DNA of 64,000 bases from Pseudomonas sp. PSKL.D1 (lineage in GTDB: Bacteria > Pseudomonadota > Gammaproteobacteria > Pseudomonadales > Pseudomonadaceae), in the NCBI RefSeq assembly GCF_028898945.1, contig NZ_CP118607.1, positions 2,466,001 to 2,530,000 of the forward strand, given 5' to 3'. Made by a program: the position numbers and the translations under genes. The first letter of the stretch is position 1, and each line of letters opens with the position of its first letter. The notes under the pieces were generated by a model, which was given only the letters and a program-made list of their open reading frames with translations, searched no databases and was not told the origin of the DNA. Below, one piece after another: positions 28,904-37,313 of the stretch.

Positions 28904-31681
28904 ATGTCGGATTTGCGCCCTAAACCCTGCCTGCCTCTGAAGTACCAGACCAGTCGCCTGATTTTCAGCGACTTTCTGCTTCAGGCCGCCGATGCGCCAG
29001 ACGCATTGGCCGTCAACGCCCCTGACGTGAGATGCAGTTACGGCCAACTGGAGGCGATCAGCCGTGGCATTGCGGCAACCTTGCTCGGTCATGGAGCTAA
29101 GCCGTCAGACCGGGTGGTCATCGTTGCCAGCCGTTGCGCGGGGCTGGTCTATGCCATGCTCGGGGCCCTTCGCGCGGGGTTGGTGTTCACGGTTGCCGAC
29201 ACGGCGTACCCGCCAGCCCGCATCGCGCAGATTCTCGACACCCTGGAGCCTGTGTGGGTATTGCTGTGCGGTGATGCCCAAGCTGATACGCCGTTGCCAA
29301 CGTTGCGCGTGCCCGAGGCGCCTGACGCTGCACTAGGGCAGTTCAGCGGCAAGGGTGCTACCTTGCCGGACATCTCCCCCGAGCAACCGGCCTACGTCAC
29401 CTTCACCTCGGGCAGCACCGGCGTGCCGAAGGGCGTGGTGACCCACCATGCGCCGCTGGTGCATTTCGTTGAATGGCATGTGAAACGTCACGGTTTTACC
29501 AGCAACGACCATTTCTCGCTGTTGTCCGGCCTGGGCCATGACCCGGTGTACCGGGACATCTTCACGCCGCTGTCGATCGGTGCCAGCGTGTTCTGCCCGC
29601 TGCAGTCGACCGTGGTCAACCCCTCGCAGCTGGCGGGCTGGATACACCACCACGGCATTTCGGTAATGCACCTGACACCGCCGTTGGGCAAGTTGATCGC
29701 GTCGGGTGCCAGCGCCGGGCAGCGGGTGCTGGCCTCACTGCGCTGGATGTTCTGGGGCGGCGATGTGCTGAGCCCGTTGCTGTATGAGCAGATGTGCAGC
29801 GTGGCGCCCAACGCTGGGCATGTGGTTTTTTATGGCACGACCGAGACGCCACAGGCCATGGGCTTTCACCAGCTGGCCGTTGCAACGGGCAAAGTGCCGT
29901 TGGGCCAGGGCATCGAAGGGGCGCAGTTGCTGGTAGTGGGCGATGGCGGCCAGCTGGCCGATGCAGGCGAGGCCGGGGAAATCCTGATTCGCAGCCCGTA
30001 CTTGTCACTGGGGTACTGGCGCGACCCTGTGCTGACCGCGCAGAAGTTCGTGATCAACCCGTTCACCGCTGTCGAGGGTGACCGCTGCTACCGCACCGGC
30101 GACCTGGGTGTTTACCTTGCCGATGGCTGCGTGGAGTTTCTCGGGCGGGCAGATTGCCAGGTGAAAATTCGCGGCCACCGGATCGAACTGGGCGAAGTCG
30201 AGCATGCGGTTGCCGCACTGGCGCAGGTTGCACAATGTGCGGTCCTGGCCGCCCCGGACGGCGCAACGCCGAAGCTTGTGGCCTTTTGTGTCCTGCACTC
30301 ACCGCTGACACCCGGGCAGCTGCGTGACGCCGTGGCGCAGCAATTACCGGACTACATGGTGCCGGCGCAATGCCTGTTCATCGACGCGGTGCCGCTCACC
30401 CCCAATGGCAAGGTCGACCGGCGTGCGTTGCTGGCCATGCTGGACAGCCCGGCAGAGGGCGACGAGGCGTTGGCACCGCTGACCCGGCAGTTGGCCGATC
30501 AATGGGCGCAGATCCTCCAGGTATCGCGCATCGATACCAACCTGAACTTCATCGAACTGGGCGGTGATTCGCTGTCCTACGTGCAGGCGTCGTTGGTGCT
30601 GCAGGAGCTGCTTGGGCAGCTGCCGCCACGCTGGGAAACGATCCCCGTGAATGCGCTGGCGGCGTGGCGCATCAGCGACCCGGCCAAGGCGCCAGCGCTG
30701 CAGGCGATGGAAATGCCCGTGTTCATGCGCATGGCAGCAATTTTACTCATCGTGCTCGGCCACTTCGGGTTGCTCACTCAAGGGCTGGTGATGGGCGAGA
30801 CGACGGCGTTGTTCCTGGTTTCCGGCATAGGCCTGGCACGCTTTCAGGTCAATGCCATTCACGAGCGGGGCAATGCGCGGTCACTGCTCAGGTCGATGGC
30901 CGCCATCGCGGTGCCGACCTTGTTGTACACCGTGCTGCTGCAACTGCTGTTCGACAGGGTACGCTGGCAGTCGCTGTTGCTGGTGTCCAACTGGTTCCCC
31001 GCCAGCGAGGTGGGCCACTTCCATTACTGGTACATCGAAGTGCTGGTGCAGATGCTGTTGATCATCGGCCTGGCGTTGTCGTTCAGGCGTGTGCGTGAAG
31101 TGCTGGCTGCCGACCCGTTTCACAGCCTGCTACTGACCGCCTGCGCGCTGCTGGTGGTGGATGCGCTGCTCAGCCTGTTCGTGTTCGACGCCACGCATTT
31201 GTACAACCGGGTGCCGCAGCACTACCTGGCGGCGATGGTGCTTGGCATGGCCGTGCACCATGCCGGTTCCACCTCGCGCAAGTGGTTGGCCAGCGCCGTG
31301 GCGGTGTTGATGATCGGTGAATTGCAGGCCATTGGTACGGCCGGGCACGACTGGCACCAGTGGCTGGCCGATGTGCATATCGACATTGCCTTGCCAGCGG
31401 CGCTGGCGCTGATCTGGTTCAAGTCCGTGCCGTTGCCTGGCGCCATTGCCCGGGGCGGGGCAGTGATCGCGTCTTCAACGCTGTTCATCTACCTGACCCA
31501 TTACCAGTTCCAGTCGGTGGCCAAACGCATCAGCGACCAGCCGGGCGTGGCGGTTGTCCTGGCGCTTCTGGGCGGCATTGTGGTGGGTTACTGCTGGAAC
31601 ACCGTGGCCCGCCTGGCCCTGGCGGGTTGGGGGCGGGCCTGGCGCAAGCGCCCGCTCAAGGCGCGGGCGGTGCAAGGCTGA
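28904..31681 (+). CDS. NRPS-like adenylation-thiolation-membrane acyltransferase fusion
   Basis: 925 residues. Adenylation domain (about 1-505): A3 TFTSGSTGVPKG at 164-175, A5 FYGTTETPQ, A7 YRTGDLG near 395, A8 KIRGHRIELGEVE, A10 NGKVDRR near 502. A thiolation domain has the phosphopantetheine serine in IELGGDSLSYVQ near 554. From about 605 on there are some ten membrane helices starting RMAAILLIVLGHFGLL, with LFLVSGIG, which resembles acyltransferase family 3 (OafA type). The A4 region reads SGLGHDPVYRDIFTPL, like Pls/PosA-type stand-alone synthetases, not the usual FDxS. There is no condensation or thioesterase domain. The likely role is to activate an amino or carboxylic acid and transfer it across or onto an envelope component; the substrate is unknown. 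The ATG at 28904 lacks a strong ribosome site. The end overlaps rraA-like by 26 bases. Confidence 0.85.
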   Translation: MSDLRPKPCLPLKYQTSRLIFSDFLLQAADAPDALAVNAPDVRCSYGQLEAISRGIAATLLGHGAKPSDRVVIVASRCAGLVYAMLGALRAGLVFTVADTAYPPARIAQILDTLEPVWVLLCGDAQADTPLPTLRVPEAPDAALGQFSGKGATLPDISPEQPAYVTFTSGSTGVPKGVVTHHAPLVHFVEWHVKRHGFTSNDHFSLLSGLGHDPVYRDIFTPLSIGASVFCPLQSTVVNPSQLAGWIHHHGISVMHLTPPLGKLIASGASAGQRVLASLRWMFWGGDVLSPLLYEQMCSVAPNAGHVVFYGTTETPQAMGFHQLAVATGKVPLGQGIEGAQLLVVGDGGQLADAGEAGEILIRSPYLSLGYWRDPVLTAQKFVINPFTAVEGDRCYRTGDLGVYLADGCVEFLGRADCQVKIRGHRIELGEVEHAVAALAQVAQCAVLAAPDGATPKLVAFCVLHSPLTPGQLRDAVAQQLPDYMVPAQCLFIDAVPLTPNGKVDRRALLAMLDSPAEGDEALAPLTRQLADQWAQILQVSRIDTNLNFIELGGDSLSYVQASLVLQELLGQLPPRWETIPVNALAAWRISDPAKAPALQAMEMPVFMRMAAILLIVLGHFGLLTQGLVMGETTALFLVSGIGLARFQVNAIHERGNARSLLRSMAAIAVPTLLYTVLLQLLFDRVRWQSLLLVSNWFPASEVGHFHYWYIEVLVQMLLIIGLALSFRRVREVLAADPFHSLLLTACALLVVDALLSLFVFDATHLYNRVPQHYLAAMVLGMAVHHAGSTSRKWLASAVAVLMIGELQAIGTAGHDWHQWLADVHIDIALPAALALIWFKSVPLPGAIARGGAVIASSTLFIYLTHYQFQSVAKRISDQPGVAVVLALLGGIVVGYCWNTVARLALAGWGRAWRKRPLKARAVQG

Positions 31682-32279
31682 GCACCTGCTGCAACGGTTC
31701 GCCGTTGCGCAGGCGTGCCAGCAAGGCGGGTTCGGCCAGGTCCGAGGCCAGCGCGCGGTCGACCACCTTCGCCAGGGGGGCATCCGGCAAGGCAATAACC
31801 CCGTTGTCATCCGCCAGCACGATTTCCCCAGGGTTTACCGTAACACCGCCGCAATGGATGGCCACGTTCAGCGCACTGGCCGCGCCGCCGAGCAGTTTGG
31901 TGGTGAGCTGGCTCGTACCACGGGCGAACACCGGCAACTGGCAGCTGCGCAGCTCGTTGAGGTCGGTGACCACGCCATCGACAACGATACCGGCTGCGCC
32001 CTGGCAGCGCGCGGCGTACTGGGTCACGGCCCCGACGCAGGCATGCGCATGGTCGCCCACGGTGTCGATCACCAGCACATCGCCGGGCTGCAGGCTGGCC
32101 AATGCCCGGTTGACCGCGCAGGCATCGGGTTCGGCCAGGCGCAGGGTCAGGGCGCGGCCCACGATGCGGCCACCCGGGACCATGGCACGCACCTCATGGC
32201 TGACGAAGCCGCATTCGAGAAAATGGCCAAGGGTGGCGAAACTGACTTCGCGCAGTTTGCCGATCAGGGTGTCGTTCAT
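31656..32279 (-). CDS. RraA-like aldolase family protein
   Basis: 207 residues from ATG 32279. It belongs to the RraA/HMG aldolase family: 4-hydroxy-4-methyl-2-oxoglutarate and oxaloacetate-type aldolases, plus the RNase E regulator RraA. Visible motifs are PGGRIVGRALTLRL, DVLVIDTVGDHAHACVG and GIVVDGVVTDLNELR, where the GxxxDG...R metal- and substrate-binding pattern is kept. Placement in a transport/dehydrogenase operon favours the aldolase role over RNase regulation. It overlaps ridA-like by 4 bases. Confidence 0.85.
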   Translation of the reverse strand: MNDTLIGKLREVSFATLGHFLECGFVSHEVRAMVPGGRIVGRALTLRLAEPDACAVNRALASLQPGDVLVIDTVGDHAHACVGAVTQYAARCQGAAGIVVDGVVTDLNELRSCQLPVFARGTSQLTTKLLGGAASALNVAIHCGGVTVNPGEIVLADDNGVIALPDAPLAKVVDRALASDLAEPALLARLRNGEPLQQVLSLAPPAP

Positions 32280-32665
32280 TGCGCGGGCTCCTTGTTGATC
32301 AGCTCGGCCACGCAGTCGATTTCCAGGCTTACCCCCCAAAGCTGCACGCATACCGTGGTGCGGGCAGGTGGGGCGTGCCCAAGGATTTCCCGGTAGACGT
32401 TGTTGAATGGCTCCAATTGCGCCGGGTCGGTAAGGTAGGCGTTGACCTTGACGATGTGCGACAGGCTGGAGCCTGCTGTTTCAAGGATCGCGGCCAGGTT
32501 GGCGAAGGTCTGGCGGACCTGGGCTTCGAAGGTGTCCGGTTGATCGTCGAGGCTGGCGCGTGAGGGGATTTGCCCGGCGGTGAATACCAGATGGCCGCTG
32601 ACGACTGCCTGGGAATAGGGCCCAACCGGGCTGATGGTGCCGGGGGCTGTGTGGATGCGTTGCAT
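32276..32665 (-). CDS. RidA/YjgF family enamine-imine deaminase
   Basis: 129 residues, the usual size of Rid proteins, which hydrolyse reactive enamines and imines. Motifs: SPVGPYSQAVVSGHLVFTAGQ near the N-terminus, VKVNAYLTD at about 72, and the substrate-binding Arg in PPARTTVCVQ at about 100. It is translationally coupled to the RraA-like gene (ATGA overlap). In this operon it may act on a specific pathway intermediate rather than as general RidA. Confidence 0.9.
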   Translation of the reverse strand: MQRIHTAPGTISPVGPYSQAVVSGHLVFTAGQIPSRASLDDQPDTFEAQVRQTFANLAAILETAGSSLSHIVKVNAYLTDPAQLEPFNNVYREILGHAPPARTTVCVQLWGVSLEIDCVAELINKEPAQ

Positions 32666-32695
32666 GGTGGCTCCTTGAAAGACGAAACACGGTCC

Positions 32696-32784
32696 CCTGT
32701 AGGAGCGGCTTCAGCCGCGATCACCGGCGTAGCCGGTGCCCTGCACCGCGTCGGCTGCATCGCGGCTGAAGCCGCTCCTACAGG
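32696..32784. repeat. REP inverted pair with perfect 26-base arms
   Basis: Arms 32696-32721 and 32759-32784 are perfect inverted copies (CCTGTAGGAGCGGCTTCAGC at the left edge). The centre holds a smaller dyad (ACCGGCGTAGCCGGT). It lies between the OprD-like gene and ridA-like on the minus strand and could reduce expression of the last two operon genes. Confidence 0.9.
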
Positions 32785-32810
32785 AATTGCGCAGGCGCTT
32801 GAATTTGGGG

Positions 32811-34118
32811 TCAGAACAGCGCCAGGCTGTAACTGACGATCAACCGGTTCTGCTCCTGATCGGGGTCGATCTGCGAGTGCAGCAGGCCTTGCCGCCACGC
32901 CAGGCCCAAGCCTTTGAGCGGCCCATCCTGGATCACGTAGTCCAGGCCCAGGTCGCGCTCCCATTCGCTGGCGTCCCGGCCTGAGGTGGTGCGGATGTCA
33001 TCACCCTTCAGGTACATCAGCGAAAACTTCAGCCCCGGCACGCCCGCCGCGGCAAAGTCGTAACTGTACTGGGCAAACGCGGTACGCTCGCCGGCCCGGT
33101 TGAAGCTGGCCAGCATGCGATCGGTGTGCAGGTAGAGGCTGGCGCCAGCGGCGCCTTTGCCACTGAGCGAGCCTTGGTTGGGCTGCACGAAATTGCTGCC
33201 GCCCGACACCTGCTGATACCCGGCCATCAGGGCATGGCCCTGCACGGCGTAGGTCAGCGCGGCACTCCAGGTGTGGTTGTCGATTTCGCCATCGTTGCCT
33301 TCGGTGTAGCCACCTACCCGGTAGCCGCTGGCGCGGCCGGCGGCGCTGGCGTTGGCGCCGTCGCTGAGGCTGCGAAAGTAGCGCAGCTCGGTTTTCAGCG
33401 ACTGGCCCGCCGGCAGTTGCAGGGTGTGGGTCAGGCCGGCGAAATGCTGATTGTAGTAGTCCTCAAGGTTGGCGAAGTAATATTGCAGGGTCAGTTGCTT
33501 GCCGAGTTGATAGTCGCCGCCAGCAAACAGGAACTGGTCGCTGGTGCGCGTGCCCCCGGCCACGGCCAGGCCGGTGCGGTCGCTGGAGCCTCGGCTGGTT
33601 GCCCGGTCCAGGCGCCCGCCGGTCAGGGTCAGGCCGGCAATGTCGGTGGAGGTGACTTGCCCGCCTTCAAAGGTTTGCGGCAGCAGGCGGCCGTCGTTGT
33701 AGGTCAGTACCGGCAGCTTTGGCATCAGCGTGCCATAGCGCAATTCGGTGTTCGCCACCTTCAGTTTCGGGGTCAGCCCCAAGCGGCTCCATTGGCCTGC
33801 CGCACCGTTGCCATCATCGGGGATCATGTTGCTACCCCGGTGGCGGCCACTGCCACTGTCGAGGGTGACGCCCATCAGGCCGAGTGCATCGAGGCCAACG
33901 CCGACCGGGCCGTTGGTGTAGCCCGACTTGAAGTCCAGGACAAAGGCCTGCGCCCATTCCTCGGTCTTGCTTTGCCCGGCGCTGCCAGGCTGGTCACGGA
34001 AGTCATTGCTGAAGTAGAAATTGCGCAGCCCCAGGCTGGCGTGGCTGCCAGCCAGCAGGTCGGCGTGGGCGAGCGGGGCCAGGGCAACGGCGCTCGCGGT
34101 CATCAGGTATTTGTTCAT
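32811..34118 (-). CDS. OprD-family outer-membrane porin
   Basis: 435 residues. Signal peptide MNKYLMTASAVALAPLAHA is followed by LLAGSHASLGLRNFYFSNDFR, a typical OprD start, then the alternating beta-strand pattern of an 18-stranded barrel, ending in an aromatic residue (SYSLALF). The family takes up carboxylates, amino acids and aromatic acids. Its place after an MFS carrier suggests it imports the same substrate as the operon degrades. Confidence 0.93.
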   Translation of the reverse strand: MNKYLMTASAVALAPLAHADLLAGSHASLGLRNFYFSNDFRDQPGSAGQSKTEEWAQAFVLDFKSGYTNGPVGVGLDALGLMGVTLDSGSGRHRGSNMIPDDGNGAAGQWSRLGLTPKLKVANTELRYGTLMPKLPVLTYNDGRLLPQTFEGGQVTSTDIAGLTLTGGRLDRATSRGSSDRTGLAVAGGTRTSDQFLFAGGDYQLGKQLTLQYYFANLEDYYNQHFAGLTHTLQLPAGQSLKTELRYFRSLSDGANASAAGRASGYRVGGYTEGNDGEIDNHTWSAALTYAVQGHALMAGYQQVSGGSNFVQPNQGSLSGKGAAGASLYLHTDRMLASFNRAGERTAFAQYSYDFAAAGVPGLKFSLMYLKGDDIRTTSGRDASEWERDLGLDYVIQDGPLKGLGLAWRQGLLHSQIDPDQEQNRLIVSYSLALF

Positions 34119-34161
34119 CGAAATAGGCTCTGCAAACGGGAAATGAGTGTGGGAGGGCGGC

Positions 34162-35493
34162 TTATTGGCGCGCGGTATCGATGTCCCGTTTGAAGGTTTC
34201 GGTGAGCAGCAGCAGGGCGATCAGTGACACGGCCGCCGAGCCGATCATGTACCAGGCAATTGACGAACCCTTGCCAGTCCACGACAGCAATGCGGTGGTC
34301 ACCAGCGGCGTGGCGGCACTGCCCAGCAGGCCTGAAAGCATGTAGCTGATCGACAGCCCGGAGTAGCGCACCCGGGTGCCGAACAGTTCGGCCAGGAAGG
34401 TGGCGATGGGGCCGTAATTGGCGGCGAAGGCGGTCATCAGCAGCAGGTAGCCGGCGAACACCAGGCCGAGCACCTGGGTGTCCATCAGCCAGAACATCGG
34501 GAATGCCACCAGCGCCTCGGCGACGATGCCGCCGATGATGATCGGCTTGCGCCCAACGCGGTCGGACAGCGCACCGAAGAACGGCAGCAAGGCGATGCAC
34601 GCAGCGCAAGACACCAGCACCACGCTGAGCATTTCACCCCGCGAGAAGCCCAGCGTCTGGGTGCCATACGTGAGGCCGAAGGCCACGATCAGGTTGTACG
34701 AGGTGCCGGTCGACATGGTCGCCACACCCCCAAGCAGCACCTGCTTCCAGTATTTGCGCAGCACCTCCAGCAGTGGCACTTTCACCTGCGCGCCCTTGTT
34801 TTCCACGGCCTTGAACGACGGGGTTTCGTGGATATTCAGGCGAATGTACAGGCCCACGGCAATCAGCAACACACTGAGCAAAAACGGCACGCGCCAGCCC
34901 CAGTCCAGCAGTTGCTCGGTGCTCAGGGTGGTGGCAAACAGCAGGAACACCAGGTTGGCCAGCATCGTGCCCGCCGGCACGCCAATCTGCACCCATGAGC
35001 CATACAGCCCGCGCTGGTGCCTGGGGGCATGTTCCACGGCCATCAGCACCGCGCCGCCCCATTCACCGCCCAGCGCCAGGCCCTGGATGATGCGCAGGGT
35101 CAGTAGCAGGATTGGCGCCCAGATGCCCACGGTTTCATAGTCTGGCAACAGGCCGATGGCAAAGGTGGCCGCGCCCATGGTCAGCAGCGAAATCAGCAGC
35201 ATCGACTTGCGCCCCAGGCGGTCGCCGAAGTGGCCGAACAAGGCTGCGCCGACAATGCGTGCGCCGTAGGCCGAGGCGAAGGTGCCGAAGGCCAGCAGCG
35301 TACCCACCAGCGGGTCGAAGCCGGGGAAGAAGATTTTGTTGAACACCAGGGCCGAAGCCGTGGCGAAGAGGAACAGGTCGTACCACTCGACGGTGGTGCC
35401 GATCACGCTGGCCACCGCGACTTTTCTCATGTCGGCGGTGCGTTGGGGTTGCGCGCTTGCAGCTTCGGTGTAAGCAGGACTGGTCATTGCCAT
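34162..35493 (-). CDS. MFS transporter, metabolite:H+ symporter family
   Basis: 443 residues, 12 membrane helices. Family signatures: TTVEWYDLFLFATASAL near residue 32, FGHFGDRLGRKSML near 88, and RIIQGLALGGEWGGAVLMAVEH near 135. These mark the MHS group (citrate, shikimate, ketoglutarate carriers). A second MHS carrier lies upstream in the same run (37314-38609), so the operon may import two related acids or two forms of one acid. Confidence 0.92.
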   Translation of the reverse strand: MAMTSPAYTEAASAQPQRTADMRKVAVASVIGTTVEWYDLFLFATASALVFNKIFFPGFDPLVGTLLAFGTFASAYGARIVGAALFGHFGDRLGRKSMLLISLLTMGAATFAIGLLPDYETVGIWAPILLLTLRIIQGLALGGEWGGAVLMAVEHAPRHQRGLYGSWVQIGVPAGTMLANLVFLLFATTLSTEQLLDWGWRVPFLLSVLLIAVGLYIRLNIHETPSFKAVENKGAQVKVPLLEVLRKYWKQVLLGGVATMSTGTSYNLIVAFGLTYGTQTLGFSRGEMLSVVLVSCAACIALLPFFGALSDRVGRKPIIIGGIVAEALVAFPMFWLMDTQVLGLVFAGYLLLMTAFAANYGPIATFLAELFGTRVRYSGLSISYMLSGLLGSAATPLVTTALLSWTGKGSSIAWYMIGSAAVSLIALLLLTETFKRDIDTARQ

Positions 35494-35618
35494 TTTCTCC
35501 CGAATGATGGGTTCTCGTTGTTCTTGGCAGTTGAAGGTGGCGCAGGGTGTTTCTTGTTTTTGGGCAAAGCGGGCCCACGAAGGGCCAACATGGCCCCTCG
35601 GGGTAAACAGGTTGCGGG

Positions 35619-36548
35619 TTAGTAGCCCAGCGCTGGGTCTACGCGGTTCAGCAAAGGTTCTTTACAGGCCAGGCGGCGGGCGTTTTCCGCAACCTGTTGG
35701 GCAATGCAATCATGGGAGGCACAGCTGGCCATGTGTGGCGTGATGATGATGCCCGGGGTGGCCCACAACCGGTTGTCCAGCGGTAACGGCTCCTTCTCGA
35801 ACACGTCCAGCACCGCGCCCCGCAGGCGGCCACTTTCGACGGCGTGGATCAGGTCGTCGGCCTGCAGGTGCTGGCCACGTCCGCAGTTGATCACCGCCGC
35901 GCCGGGGGCCAGTGCGTGGAAGGTGTCGCGGCACAGAATGCCGCGGGTTTGCGGGGTCAGTGGCAACAGGTTCACCAGCAGGTCGACGCCCTGCAAGAAC
36001 GCATCAAACTGACCTTCGCCGGCGTACGTGCGCACGCCGGTGACTTGCCTGGCCGTGCGTGACCAGCCGCGCACGGCGTAGCCGGCAGCGGCCAGCTCGG
36101 CAGCAATGGCGCCACCCAGCGAGCCCAGGCCCATCACGCCGATGTGAAACTCGCCGGCCGGGCGCTGCGGGTGGCGGCGCCACAGCTGTTGTTGCTGTTG
36201 CGCCATGGCCAGGTCGAAGTCGCGGTGATAGTGGATCACCGCCCAGCGTACGTACTCGGCCATGCCCTGGCGGTGCGCCGGGTCAACCACCCGGCACACG
36301 GGCAGGGCGGGTTGGGCCGGGTCGTTGGCCAGGTGATCGACCCCGGCGGCTACGGAGTGAATCAGTTTGAGGTTGGGCAGGGCGCTCAAGCTGCCCGCCG
36401 GTGGGAACCAGCAGGCGGCCACCTGCGCCTCTTGGGCAGCGGGGTCATTGGCCAACACCACGCGCAGTTGCGGTGCACTGCGGGCAAAGGCCGCTTGCAA
36501 CTGGCCCAGCAATGCCTGGTCGGTGGACAGCAGTACCAACGGTTTCAT
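35619..36548 (-). CDS. GhrA-type D-2-hydroxyacid dehydrogenase
   Basis: 309 residues, NAD(P)-dependent 2-hydroxyacid dehydrogenase, closest in pattern to glyoxylate/hydroxypyruvate reductase A. The Rossmann motif is GVMGLGSLGGAIAAEL at about 138. Active-site residues are in INCGRGQHLQ (Arg), LDVFEKEPLP (Glu) and ITPHMASC (His). It starts inside the aldolase stop (ATGA). It probably reduces or oxidises the 2-oxoacid produced in the pathway. Confidence 0.9.
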   Translation of the reverse strand: MKPLVLLSTDQALLGQLQAAFARSAPQLRVVLANDPAAQEAQVAACWFPPAGSLSALPNLKLIHSVAAGVDHLANDPAQPALPVCRVVDPAHRQGMAEYVRWAVIHYHRDFDLAMAQQQQQLWRRHPQRPAGEFHIGVMGLGSLGGAIAAELAAAGYAVRGWSRTARQVTGVRTYAGEGQFDAFLQGVDLLVNLLPLTPQTRGILCRDTFHALAPGAAVINCGRGQHLQADDLIHAVESGRLRGAVLDVFEKEPLPLDNRLWATPGIIITPHMASCASHDCIAQQVAENARRLACKEPLLNRVDPALGY

Positions 36549-37300
36549 GAGCAGTACGACTCGCGTTGGCCTTCGATCAGGGTGAGGGCAGCGTTCCAGC
36601 TGAGCGCGATGATTTCTGACGAGTCGTCACGCTCAAACTGTGCAGCGGTGTGGTGGCACACGGCCTCGCTCGGGTAGATCAGCTTGCTGCCACCGGCCAG
36701 GGCCTGGACCTGGGCCTGGCAGGCGCGCTCCAGGAAGTGGATCTCGTGAAACGCATGCGCCACGCTAGCACCCCCGGCCAGCAGGCCATGGTTGCGCAGG
36801 ATCATTGCCTTGTGCGGCCCCAGGTCGGCGATCAGCCGTTCGCGCTCGTCCAGCGACAGGGCAATGCCTTCGTACTGGTGATAGGCCAGCTTGCCGTAAA
36901 ACTTCAGTGCATGCTGGCTGATGGGCAGCAAGCCGTGCTCCTGGGCCGACACGGCAATCCCGGCGGCGGTGTGGGTGTGGATCACGCAGTGCAGGTCGGG
37001 GCGGGCCATATGAATGGCCGAGTGGATCACGAAGCCTGCGGCATTCACCCGGCGCTCGCCGAAGGCCTCGTCCACCACGTTGCCGTGCTGGTCGATGCGC
37101 ACCAGGTCGCTGGCGCGCATGCGGTCGAACAACACCCCGTAGCGGTTGATCAGGAAGTGGTGCTCAGGCCCCGGAATGCGCAGGGTGATGTGGGTGTCGA
37201 TCAAGTCGGTCATGCGAAAGTGCGCGACCAACCGGTACAGCGCGGCCAGGTCGCAGCGTGCCTGCCATTCGGCATCACTGATGTTGTGCGGCTTGCTCAT
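36545..37300 (-). CDS. Class II aldolase/adducin family protein
   Basis: 251 residues from the ATG at 37300, which has AGGAG at ideal distance. Metal-binding histidines are visible in VIHTHTAAGIAV and in LRNHGLLAGG. The family includes fuculose-phosphate aldolase, ribulose-phosphate epimerase and aldolases or decarboxylases of other hydroxy acids. It is coupled to the dehydrogenase gene downstream and 13 bases after the MFS gene. An exact reaction cannot be assigned. Confidence 0.9.
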   Translation of the reverse strand: MSKPHNISDAEWQARCDLAALYRLVAHFRMTDLIDTHITLRIPGPEHHFLINRYGVLFDRMRASDLVRIDQHGNVVDEAFGERRVNAAGFVIHSAIHMARPDLHCVIHTHTAAGIAVSAQEHGLLPISQHALKFYGKLAYHQYEGIALSLDERERLIADLGPHKAMILRNHGLLAGGASVAHAFHEIHFLERACQAQVQALAGGSKLIYPSEAVCHHTAAQFERDDSSEIIALSWNAALTLIEGQRESYCS

Positions 37301-37313
37301 GAAAACTCCTGGT

